The notes under the pieces were generated by a model. It saw nothing but the letters and a program-made list of their open reading frames with translations, searched no databases and was not told where the DNA came from. From positions 62,001-126,000 of the forward strand of contig JAHDVF020001592.1 in NCBI GenBank assembly GCA_022606425.2: DNA of 64,000 nucleotides, in the 5' to 3' direction. Origin of the DNA: Lepidostoma basale. Taxonomy: Eukaryota; Arthropoda; Insecta; Trichoptera; Lepidostomatidae. Below are positions 1-9,500 of the stretch, piece after piece. The translations under genes and the position numbers were made by a program. Numbering within the stretch: position 1 is the first letter of the stretch; each line of letters begins with the position of its first letter.

Positions 1-357
1 AGAAAGGAATGTAGAGCGGAAGAAGGTATAATGAACAAAATTATGAAAGGATCGCTGCGTTGGTTCGGACATATGGAACGCATGGATGGAGAAAGAATGG
101 TTAAGAAAGTATACGTTAATGATGTAAATGGGGTACGAAGTCGAGGCAGACTGAGGAAAACATGGCATGACCAAATTAATCAAATTTTAAAGGTTGGTCA
201 TGTTAGAAGTCGGAGGAATCGACGTGCGTGTATGACTCGTTGTATGAATGTGGAGGAAGCTAGAGAGGTTTGCCAGGATAGAGTAGTGTGGCGGTCCATT
301 CTCTCTGCCTACCCCTGCGGGGAAACGGCGTGATGGTTTGTTGTTGTTGTTGTATTT
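1..357 (+). mobile_element. RTE-like LINE, 3' end with (TTG)n tail
   Basis: This is the C-terminal end of a non-LTR retrotransposon. A 100-codon frame at 31-333 carries the signature seen in more than 20 other places here: SLRWFGHMERM, then VNDVNG, RGR.RKTWHDQI, RR.RACMTRCMNVEEAREVCQD and VWRSILSAYP. The frame stops at the GGGGAAACGGCG block and is followed by (TTG)n at about 337-352. A short tandem-repeat tail instead of poly(A) is usual for RTE-clade LINEs. The rest of the element is outside the window or truncated. A second subfamily in this window ends in (TTAG)n instead. Confidence 0.85.
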
Positions 358-361
358 TTTT

Positions 362-514
362 TAATGAATTTTTACAACATAAGCAACATGTTGAACGCTA
401 AGGCATTTACACTGTGGAATTCCATAATAATATACTTAGGAAATTAAAAATAACTTTGTTTAATCCACTAATTATTAAAAAAAATATATGCTCGTATATT
501 AAAAACACGACATG
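362..514 (-). repeat. Partial arm of fold-back hammerhead family A
   Basis: The block runs from TTGAACGCTAAGGCATT through the shared TTAGGAAATTAAAAATAAC and TTTAATCCACTAATTATT segments to ACGACATGTT. It matches one arm of the elements at 9890-10665 and 21425-21990. It stops inside the stem III/cleavage region of the ribozyme, so the hammerhead core itself is absent here. Confidence 0.65.
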
Positions 515-966
515 TTAGGGACCAATAGTTAACAGATAAGGAGGGATGGGTGCACACTTATCCATTTCTTCAGACTTATCGGGGGGTTCTTTGAGAATTC
601 CGTCATCTTGGAGGCTATCCATCTTTATGTTCCGGATGGTTATCTTCGACAGCGTCAGCACAGACTGTTTTATCTCCCAGCATGCAGAATTAACCTGCCT
701 CTGGTGATGCAGGTGTAGAGAGCAATCAAACCGCTGAACATGGTCGCCTCGGAGATCGACGTCTTTTATATTCGTGAATGTACGCTCAGAAGACAAATAC
801 TCTTGACTTTGGAGAGTATTATGTATTCCTAATGTCGAACCATCTCTCATGCCTTCCTGGTATTAGATATTTTTTTTATGTTTTCCCTGTTATCGATAGA
901 TGCCTTAAACTAATAATTGTTGTTTGTTATCTTTTGAGAAAATAAACTGATTTGATTTGATTGATG
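515..966 (+). mobile_element. Jockey/CR1-type LINE 3' end with (TGATT)n tail
   Basis: This is the 3' end of a LINE family (called Jk2 here) that recurs at least eight times in the window. The sense strand shows remnants of the C-terminal region of Jockey-type ORF2: an LF-LPA-R-NLPL motif, then EID-F. The 3' UTR ends in AAATAAACTGATTTGATTTGATTGATG. The clearest translation of the same stretch is the copy at 3689-3998. Frames are broken, so the copy is dead. Confidence 0.75.
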
Positions 967-1282
967 ATAAAGGCCAAGATTCAATGATCACTTGTAGCTG
1001 GCAGAACAACATTAGCGAACAGACCGGAGTAAGAAGTTATTCTGGGCTGCGAAAGACAGAACCCTTTGCAGAAGAAATGGCCAACTTAAAATCGATCGAT
1101 CGAAAATAAATGATCGACATTTTTCATAATTTTCATTATACAATTTAGTGTCCACCATTTTGTTTCACTTGTGAAACAAGATGGCATCGCGCTTAATCAA
1201 AACATTTCCACTTTAATTACATTATTTATAACTAAAACGATTAATAAATGTGTCTTTTGGTAACTATTTTTTGTATTTGCAG
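967..1282. other. Presumed last intron of the upstream P450
   Basis: Nothing coding is recognised. The stretch from about 990 to 1090 resembles retroelement debris. It ends in a polypyrimidine-rich TTTTTTGTATTTGCAG acceptor that joins the P450 exon at 1283. Confidence 0.4.
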
Positions 1283-1464
1283 GAAGCAGATTTGGAATGC
1301 AGCAGGTGAAATTAGCTGTATTGAGAATCTTGATGGATTTCGACATCTCCGTATGCAACGAGACGATACAGCCTCTTAAGTATGAGTCTAAAACATTTCT
1401 CCTTCATACTCAAGGGGGATTGAATCTACAATTGAGTCCGAGAGTTGCCAATGACCAAAATTAA
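1283..1464 (+). CDS. Cytochrome P450, terminal exon only (upstream paralogue)
   Basis: The exon follows a TTTGCAG acceptor and encodes about 60 C-terminal residues, beginning GSRFGMQQVKLAVLRILMDF and stopping at TAA 1462-1464. This is the segment just after the heme-binding cysteine loop in class-II P450s. It aligns codon for codon with the last exon of the complete P450 at 6594-11906 (GLRFGMQQVKLALARILLDF), with the same phase-1 splice junction. Exons with the I-helix, ExxR and cysteine would lie left of base 1. So it is the 3' end of a tandem paralogue on the same strand, as expected for insect CYP6-type clusters. The frame is open and shows no damage. Whether the rest of the gene is intact cannot be seen. 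Confidence 0.85.
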
Positions 1465-1494
1465 AATAGATAATATATTGTTTTTTTGTTGTTG

Positions 1495-1978
1495 AATATA
1501 TACAAATACTTGTAGACAAATACTGGATTTTACCCATTACGGGTTTATCATTAAAGATTAATTGTATCTCAATAGAGACGAAGATGTAAATTATTTGGAA
1601 ACTGAATATGGTGGTCGAGGCGTTTACAGGACTTATGACTTGTCATTGGTTGGGTTTAGCGATCGCTTTATGTAATACAACATTCCCCATTCCAAAATGC
1701 TTAATGCTTACACCTTATCTTAATAGATGGCGCCAGTGTAGATTGAACTAATGTGAAGTGTTTCTCAACATAATAGCATATATACATCTTCCAAAAATAG
1801 TTATCAGACGTGGTGGTCGTAAGGAAAACGGAATGGGGAATGTTGTATTACATAAAGCGATCGCTTAACCCAACCAATGATAGGTCATAAGTCCTGTAAA
1901 CGCCTCGACCACCATATTCTGTTTCCAAATAATTAACATCTTCGTCTCTATTGAGATACAATTAATCTTTAGATAATA
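1495..1978. repeat. Fold-back element, family M, near-complete copy
   Basis: The left arm (about 1553-1695) starts AAAGATTAATTGTATCTC and runs through GAGACGAAGATG, a GGTGGTCGAGGCG block and a TTGGTTGGG block. The right arm (about 1830-1975) is its inverted copy, ending GAGATACAATTAATCTTT. A GTATTTGT-type outer piece with ACCCATTACGGG flanks the left side. At least seven further copies lie in the window. No coding capacity is seen. Confidence 0.8.
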
Positions 1979-2064
1979 TATATTATAAGTACCGTTTGAA
2001 ATGTATGATTAAAGAAATCGAGAATAAATCAACAGGAGAACTTTAAATATATATAACACATACA

Positions 2065-2440
2065 CTAGCGGATCCGACAGACGTTGGCTTACTTGCAATA
2101 AGCTGGTTCAGCAAACGTTTTTTCGGTATTCGTATTTTCTAATACTAAATGAAATTTGCTATTGAGTGTGATATTATGATACACGCCATATATGGAATAT
2201 CGAAACACAGCGAACAGAATTAAAAATCTACGCCACGCTACAACGCAAGTGTTTTGCGCATGCTTAAACACGAAATTAGACATCAGCGCCATCCATGGTG
2301 AACAAACATAACTATGAATTATTCTCAAAAGCACAATATTTATGAACTTCCCAGAAGGTTTCTAAATCGGTCAAGCCGTTTAGGAGGAGTTCAACTACAT
2401 ACGCCCGAATAGAAGAATTACATACTCGTATATATAAAAA
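2065..2440 (+). repeat. Interspersed repeat Y, copy 1
   Basis: This stretch matches 46530-46828 plus 47665-47745 over about 350 bases: the AGCAAACGTTTTTTC start, the CACGCTACAACG block and the TAGGAGGAGTTCAA end with TACATACGCCCG. Copy 2 is interrupted by later insertions. The class is unknown; the AT-rich end suggests a retroposed 3' end. There is no open frame of note. Confidence 0.55.
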
Positions 2441-2549
2441 TATGCCTTCCTATTTACAATATATGTATACATTTTGGTTTTTATTAAATCTAATGTTAGA
2501 CAACCTAATACGTTTTTTTATTTGAATATTATAATACATAATTCCATAA

Positions 2550-2925
2550 CTTACCATCATACTGTCTCCCCGAAGGGGTAGGCAGCAAATAATGGACCGC
2601 CACACTATTCTTTTCTGACGTACTTCTTTCGATTTCTTAACATTCATACATCGTGTTATGCACGCACGTCGATTTCTCCGACATCTTACGTGGCTGACAT
2701 TTAATATTTGATTGGACTTCTTCTATTTCTTGTTCAGTTTACACCATTAATATATACTTTCTTTCCATGTGTCCAAACCATCTAAATGATACTTTCATAA
2801 TTTTTTCACAACGCTTTCATTCGCATTGAATTTACCTCTTATGTTTTATTTGTATTTAACACATCTCATTTCCACTGCACTCATTCTACTTTCATCCTTA
2901 TTTTGCCAGTTTCATGCTTCACTTA
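2550..2925 (-). mobile_element. RTE-like LINE fragment
   Basis: Read on the minus strand, this is the standard C-terminal block (RINAVEMRSL region, RWFGH, RTCMN-type Cys/Arg motif, then the GGGGAGAC-type end at about 2565). Frames are broken by many substitutions and small indels. No (TTAG)n tail remains. Confidence 0.75.
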
Positions 2926-3219
2926 TAATACCTGATATAAATGTAATATGGAATTTATGTTATTATGCAGTATTTATTAGGGTTTATAAAATTTCTAATT
3001 ATAAAAATAATGAAAATTCTTTTTGGTAGAGATAACAGATAAAGAGGTCAGAATACTTTGTTATCGTAAATAAGAGATATGTCCACTTGTTAAATTCTAT
3101 ACATAATACATCTATATAGACCTGTAAAACACAAGTACTCTAATCTTGTCGCCGTTTATAGATATTATATTTTTATTTCACACAAATGAGACATAGCAAT
3201 CGAAAACGAGGTGATATAT

Positions 3220-3545
3220 TCCGTTATGCTGGAGAGGGATCAGAAAAAAAAATCTGAGGTATCTCTACATGAGGGAGTATGGCTTTATTCCACGCATTTC
3301 TTTAGGGGATGTCTCGGAACCAATTCTTTGCAGCTTCAAAGAGATGGGCATCTCGTAACCCATTTCTTTAGATTAATCAGGAGATCTAAGAATACCATTG
3401 TGTACATTGTAGCTTTTTTGGATAGGTTTTTGTTTGCGATGACAACTTTAAGTGCACCATTCACTTTGTTGTCTGCCCCAACCCTTCTTTCAATATCCCT
3501 CTTCACTCGCCTATCTCTTGTTAACATACTACCTAAATACACAAA
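3220..3545. mobile_element. Jockey-type scrap (+) joined to RTE-like scrap (-)
   Basis: Bases 3225-3384 match the segment after the reverse transcriptase of the Jockey element at 34946-36420 (an LRYLYMRE-like reading broken by shifts). Bases 3385-3545 are minus-strand RTE-like sequence (VYLGSMLTRDRRVKRDIERRVGA). The junction is abrupt, so one element inserted into, or recombined with, the other. The flanks 2926-3219 and 3546-3629 are AT-rich with nothing recognised. Confidence 0.6.
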
Positions 3546-3629
3546 TTAATAGTGTAAATGGAATAAGAAATAGATGAATACCTATAAAAAAATACCCATG
3601 ATGTGGTCCAACCTCCGATAGGAGACGAA

Positions 3630-3998
3630 CAAGAGTTTTGAACAAAATAATGAAAGGCTTATTAAGATGGTTTGGACACATGGAAGAAACTTGCCCCTAT
3701 TAGATATCTGCCTTTTTGTCCCTCATAGATATCTCCGAGAGCGACAGGACGGATTGTTTTACCTACCGGTCGCCAGAACCAATCTGCCTCTGGTGACACC
3801 GGTGGGAAGAGTGATTACTCTGTTGTACGCGGTCTCCTCGGAGATCGACGTCTTTCATATTAGTGAAGGTACGTTCAGGGGACAAATACTCTAGACTTTA
3901 GAAAGTATCATGTCTTCCTAATGTCGAACCATCTCTGATGCGTTAATGACTATTTGTAATGTTCTTTGTGTAAATAAACTGATTAGATTTGATTTGAT
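3630..3998 (+). mobile_element. RTE scrap followed by Jk2 LINE 3' end
   Basis: Bases 3630-3688 are RTE-like (MKGLLRWFGHME reading). From 3689 the sequence becomes the 3' end of the (TGATT)n-tailed Jockey-type LINE, with GLFYLPVARTNLPLVTPVGR and SSEIDVFHI visible before the stop at about 3892 and the TGATTAGATTTGATTTGATT tail at about 3978-3998. This is the clearest coding view of Jk2 in the window. Confidence 0.75.
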
Positions 3999-4236
3999 TA
4001 CATTTAACCAACTCATATGGACATTCAACGGTTTAACAGATATTTAAATACAAGTATATTTAAATTTATACAGTTTTTGGGTTCTAAAACCCAATGTGTA
4101 CAGTAAATAAATAAAGGAATAAAATTAATTAAAGTGTGGAGAAAATAATAAACTAAAATATCAACGAAAGTTTCCTTTTTACATCCGAGATCTAGCTATT
4201 CCGTGATCGTAATAACTGAGTTCGGCTATATTTTAT
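3999..4236. other. AT-rich spacer
   Basis: No gene, structured repeat or recognisable element was found here. Confidence 0.4.
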
Positions 4237-6415
4237 ATAACTAACTAACTAACTAACTAACTTACCATCACGCCGTCTCCCCGGAGGGGTAGGCAGAAAG
4301 AATGGAACGCCACACTGTTCTGTCCTGACATACGTCTCTCGCTTCCTCTACATTCATACATCTTGTCATGCACGCACGTCGATTTTTCTGACTCCTCACG
4401 TGACCGACATTCAATATTTGATTGATTTGATCGTGCCACGTTTTCCTCGGCCTTCCTCTATTTCTAGCTCCGTTCACGCCGTTTACATATACCTTCTTAA
4501 CCATTCTGTCTTCACTCATTCTTTCCATGTGTCCAAACCATCTTAATGACCCTTTCCTTATTTTGTTCATAACACATTCGTCTTAGAGATCTCATTTCTA
4601 CTGCATTTATTCTACTTTCATCCTTCTTTTGCCAGTTCCACGTTTCACTTCCATACATAAGGGTCGGCACAAGAACACCATTGTGCACTGCCATCTTAGG
4701 TTTTTTGGATAGGCTTTTGTTTGCGATGACAACTTTAAGTGCACCATTTATTCTGTTGCCTGCCCCAACCCTTCTTTCAATATCCTTCTCCACCCTCCCA
4801 TCCTTTGTAAACATACTTCCTAAATAAACAAATTCATCCACTTGTTCCAGATTTTCACCGTTTACACTAATGTTGCAGACTGTCATGCTTCCTTCTTTTT
4901 CGAAAATCATTACCTTAGACTTATTCACATTCATCATCAAATCGTATCGCTTGCATACCTCATACATACTAGACACCAGGGCTTGCAGTTCGTGCTCGTT
5001 GTCTGCAAGTAGCACAGCGTCGTCCGCATACAACAAACAGCTTACTGACACACCTTCCATTTTTGCACCTGCTTCCAACCCTTTCAGCTCTTTCATACAC
5101 TTGTCCATATATAGATTAAACAACCATGGAGACATTACACACCCCTGTTTGACACCTTTATTGATATCAAACCAGGCTGTAAGATCCCCATTTACTCTGA
5201 CACTAGCAGTGCTTTCTGTGTACAGCGATGTAATTGCCGTGATCAGTTTTGTGTTTATTCCATATTCCGACAATATTTCCCACAGTTTACCTTTATCTAC
5301 GCGATCATATGCTTTTTGCAAATCGACAAACGCACAGAAGAGTTTACGGTTTTTGGCCATAAACTTCTCTGTCACTGTACGAAGTGCAAAAATTTGATCC
5401 ATGCATCCTCTGCCGTTCATAAAAGCGCCTTGCACATCCCAAACTCTATCACTCGTCGTCTTTCTTACTCTTTCTATTAAAATTCTGCCATAGATTTTAC
5501 CAACAACACTCAAAATACTAATAGCTCTGTAGTTTCCACATTCCACATGGGATCCTTTTCCTTTGTACAGAGGCAAGATAACTGCTCTCCTCCAGTCGAG
5601 TGGGGTATATCCCTCCTCCAAGCATTGGTTGAACAGTTTACATATCCATGCGGAAACTACTTCGCCACCGTTTTTGATAAATTCTATAGCGATGCAGTCA
5701 TACCCTACAGCTTTTCCACTTTTCATTGCTTTCACAGATCTTTCAATCTCATTCATACTTATTTTTTCTGTATTGTATAATAATTTATACCAATCGCGTT
5801 TACACCAGTTCTAATGCTTTCATCAACACTTGTATCACCACCATACATTTCTTTAAAATACTCCATCCATCTCTCTTGTACGATCTTACTTTCCGTTAAC
5901 ATTCTTCCCTCACTATTCAAAATTGCTTTCACATATCCGTTTTCAGGAGGATTTCGGGCTTTCTTTACTTCCTTCCAAAACATTTTAATATTGTCCCCGA
6001 AGTTTTTTGTCATTTTGAACCCTTCTTTCTCCCTCAGCTTTTCTTTTTGCGCTTTCACTACCGACTTCACTTTCTTCTTGCATACCTTATACAAATCTTT
6101 TGCACTTTCATACTTACCTCTGTCATTCTTATTTATCGAAAGCATATTCAACCAAGCATCCTTCTTCTCTTTAACTGCACTTTGTACGTCATCATTCCAC
6201 CACGCTTCCCCTTTCCTTCTTCCTTGTACACATACACCACACGATTCTTTCGCTGCTTCACACAAACTTTCCTTTAAATACTCCCAGGTATTGTCAACAT
6301 TCAACAAACTTACATCAGGCACACACAATCTTTCGTTCACTTTTCTCACGAAACTATCTCTTACGTCATTATTTTGTAGTTTTTCGACTTTGACTCTAGT
6401 TGGTGCGGCCACTAT
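4237..6415 (-). mobile_element. RTE-like LINE, 5'-truncated, reverse transcriptase largely intact
   Basis: This is the best copy of the dominant LINE. On the minus strand it runs from 6415 to a (TTAG)n tail at 4240-4262. Three overlapping frames cover it: 6412-5759 (217 codons, the linker between endonuclease and RT), 5756-4512 (414 codons, RT fingers/palm/thumb) and 4570-4268 (100 codons, the C-terminal tail). The RT frame has PLYKGKG, NYRAISIL, AFMNGRGCMDQI, FVDLQKAYDRV, GVKQGCVMSP and the catalytic YADD. The endonuclease is missing. The frame changes at about 5757 and 4540 each break the ORF, so this copy is probably dead. The 5' truncation at 6415 is what incomplete target-primed reverse transcription leaves. 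Its truncated end lies only about 180 bases from the P450 start codon. Confidence 0.88.
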
Positions 6416-6593
6416 ATTTTATCTATATTTTATATTTGGTACATTATTGCACCATACATGCCAGAAGAAGACAGAGTTATCGTTATCTAATTACTTGACC
6501 TTCAAAATAATGTATTAAAACATTGCTATCAAAAAATAACCAGCATTTGTCTGAGATAAACAGTTTGTGTATTATTAAAAAAAGTTTTAAAAC
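6416..6593 (+). promoter_or_regulatory. Putative P450 promoter and 5' leader
   Basis: Only about 178 bases separate the truncated LINE end from the P450 ATG. A TATTAAAA box at about 6511-6518 is the best TATA-like candidate; a start 25-35 bases downstream would leave a leader of about 50 bases. The ATG at 6594 sits in AAAACATGG, a good insect initiation context. I see no convincing xenobiotic response element. Confidence in the exact elements is low. Confidence 0.3.
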
Positions 6594-9500
6594 ATGGTTT
6601 TGTGTTTTTCTTGTGTTTTAAACACAGTGATTTGTGTATTCAGCATAGTAGTATTACTTTATGTGTGGTTGAAGTTCAGATATGGATACTGGAAAAGAAA
6701 AGGAGTTTTCAGTCCACCGGCGAAGTTTCCGTTTGGACATCTGGCTCCTGTTATATTTCAGAAAATGCAAATCGGTATGTTCTTGAAAGACGTGTACGAT
6801 AAATACAACAGACACCCGTTCACCGGTTTGGTCTTGCTTTATAGGAATACGATAGTTGTGAACGATCTAGATCTTGTCAGAAGTGTTCTATCGAAGGACG
6901 CAAACTACTTCGAAGGGCATGGATTTGAAGTAGACACAGAAACGAATCCTCTTGGAAAAAATCTGTTCAACGCACACGGAGAGGAGTGGAAGAATTTAAG
7001 GACTAAAATGACCCCGACCTTCACGCCAAACAAGATGAAATACATGTTTAATGCGATGCTGGAATGTTCTGAGGTCATGATGGATTATATTAAAAACACA
7101 AATACGAAGGTTTACGAAATGAAAGAAATCTTTGCCAAATTCACAACTGACGTTATTGGATCGTGCGCTTTTGGTATCGAAATGGAGAGCTTCGAACATT
7201 CCGACCCGTTATTTAGAAATATCGGTAAAAGCATTTTTGCGCCGGGAAAATTAAAGTCCCTATTCGAAACACTTATTATTGTGGCTCCTTCGTTTATGAA
7301 GACGTTTCGTATTAAAGTTTTTGAAGATAAAATTACAGAGTTTTTTACTAATCTAGTACCCCGAACAATCAAGAACAGGGAGGATAATAATGTTGAAAGG
7401 AAAGATTTCTTACAGATTATGATGGCTCTGCAGAACAAGAACGCAAAACCAGGTAAGTCTTATTCTTTAAAGATTAATTGTATCTCAATGGAGACGAAAG
7501 AAACGGGTTGTTTGGGTTTTATCGAAAAATCAAATAACGTGGTGGTCGTAAGAAGGGCGGAATGGGGAATATTGTTAACTCGCCGTAAACGCCTCGATCA
7601 CCTATTCTGTTTAAAAAAAAAAACAATTTACATCTTCGTCTCTATTGAGCTACAAGTAAAAATGATAAACCCGCAATGGGTAAAATCCAGTATTTGTCTA
7701 CAAGTATCTGTATACATTAAAAAACAAAGTCTTCTTCTTCTTAGTGTAGGCATTGTGGCCTGCGAGGTCGACTCCCAACTGTCGATCCATCTCTTTGGTG
7801 GTCGGACGTCGTCTACCTTGGGGCTGGCCGTGCAACACAATGAAGGGGAGTCTGGATGGATCCATTCTTCTCACGTGTGCATACCAGTATTTTCTAATTT
7901 GCCTTCCCCACCTTACGACATCCTCGACCTCGAATGTCTCCCTTATCCTTGAGTTCCTTATTCTATCTCGCAGTGTCTTGCCAGATATGTTTCTGAGGGT
8001 TTTCATTTCTGACACTCTGAGGGGTCTCTCTCCAAAGGGGTGTCAGAAATAATACACCGTCAAACTGTTGATTTCTGACATGTTTCTCTCACTTCCTCAA
8101 CATTCATAAACCGTGTAATGCACGCACGTTGATATCTCCGACTCATCACGTGGCCGATATTTATTAATTGATTTATTTGATCGTGTCTTTCAGTGTCATT
8201 TTTTCCTTGGTTTTCCTCTATTTCTTGTCCCTGTCTTGTTTCTTTGTTTGGTATTAATTAACGATTATTATTATTTTTAGGAGAGGGTTTAACTATGAGT
8301 GAAATAACATCACAAGTGTTTTTATTCTTCGGTGCTGGATTTGAGACCTCATCGACCACAGCGAGCTTCGCTCTTCTGGAGATAGCCAAGAATCATCACA
8401 TCCAAGAAAAAATACAAGAAGAAATTGAAAGAGAAATCATTCAAAACGGAGAAGGAAAGATCACTTATGAAGTTCTGAATAATATGTCTTACTTAAATCG
8501 TGTTGTTGAAGGTATGAATGAGTAACTACATCGACGCCTTTCATGTTAGTGAAAGTACGTTCAGAAGGCAAATACTCTTAATTCTGGAGAGTATCCTGTC
8601 TTCCTAATGTTGAACCATCTCTTATGCGTTTCTGGTAGTATACTATACGAGTATATAATATATTATTTTACCTGTTCTCAATAGATGCCTTAAAAATAAA
8701 TTTTGTAATGTCTGTTGATGTTAAATTAATACAAGTTTTTTCGTTTATAAAAATAATTTTGACAGGTGTCAAAATAAATTTTTCATTTGTTCCAATGACA
8801 ATTTGAATAAATTCTTCAATCAAATTTTCAAGTTTTTGCTGGTGTTGGATTGTTTTAAGTGCCTAATTAAAATTAAAACAGTGGAATAAAAAATTAAATA
8901 AACACAAATGTCCGGATCGTCCAGCTGACGACAAGTGCACCATCTAAAAGAACATTATGCGTTAAATTATTTTTATATGTTATTTTATTTTATATCATTG
9001 TATTTTGTATAATTTGTTTTAGATTTATTATGTAGACGTTGAATGATTGAAGTGTGCGCGGGAGATGCTTATTGGTGGCGATGAGGTTCGCAACCCATCA
9101 CACCGCGTCTCTCGCGTTGGCGAAAAGAGAAGAGTGGAGCGCAGCATCGATTAAAGTGTTGCAGTTCATTCTTTCTGTCTACCCTTTCGGGGAAACGGCG
9201 TGATGGTTAGTTAGTTAGTTAGTTTCTGTTGATGAAATAAACTGATTTGATTTGATTTGATTTGATTTGATTAATATAGGGGTGGACATTACAAAGGTGC
9301 CAACTAACTAGGGAACTAACCCATCATCAAATCAAATCAAATCAAATCAGTTTATTACAAAATTATTTTTTAAGGCATCTATTGAGAACAGGTAACATAA
9401 TACTCGTATATTGTGTATAGTATACTACCAGAAACGCATAAGAGATGGGTCGACATTTGGAAGACAGGATACTCTACTGCCTCAGGTGACAACCGTGGAT

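Noticed and set aside
4870..5397. A 175-codon plus-strand ORF, and a 234-codon one at 5814-6518
   Set aside because: Both are antisense to the RTE-like reverse transcriptase and linker; they are shadows without recognisable domains.
9205..9224. Telomeric (TTAGG)n repeats
   Set aside because: The repeats here and at 4240, 18806, 33396 and 48498 are (TTAG)n, always attached to RTE-type 3' ends; they are retroposon tails.
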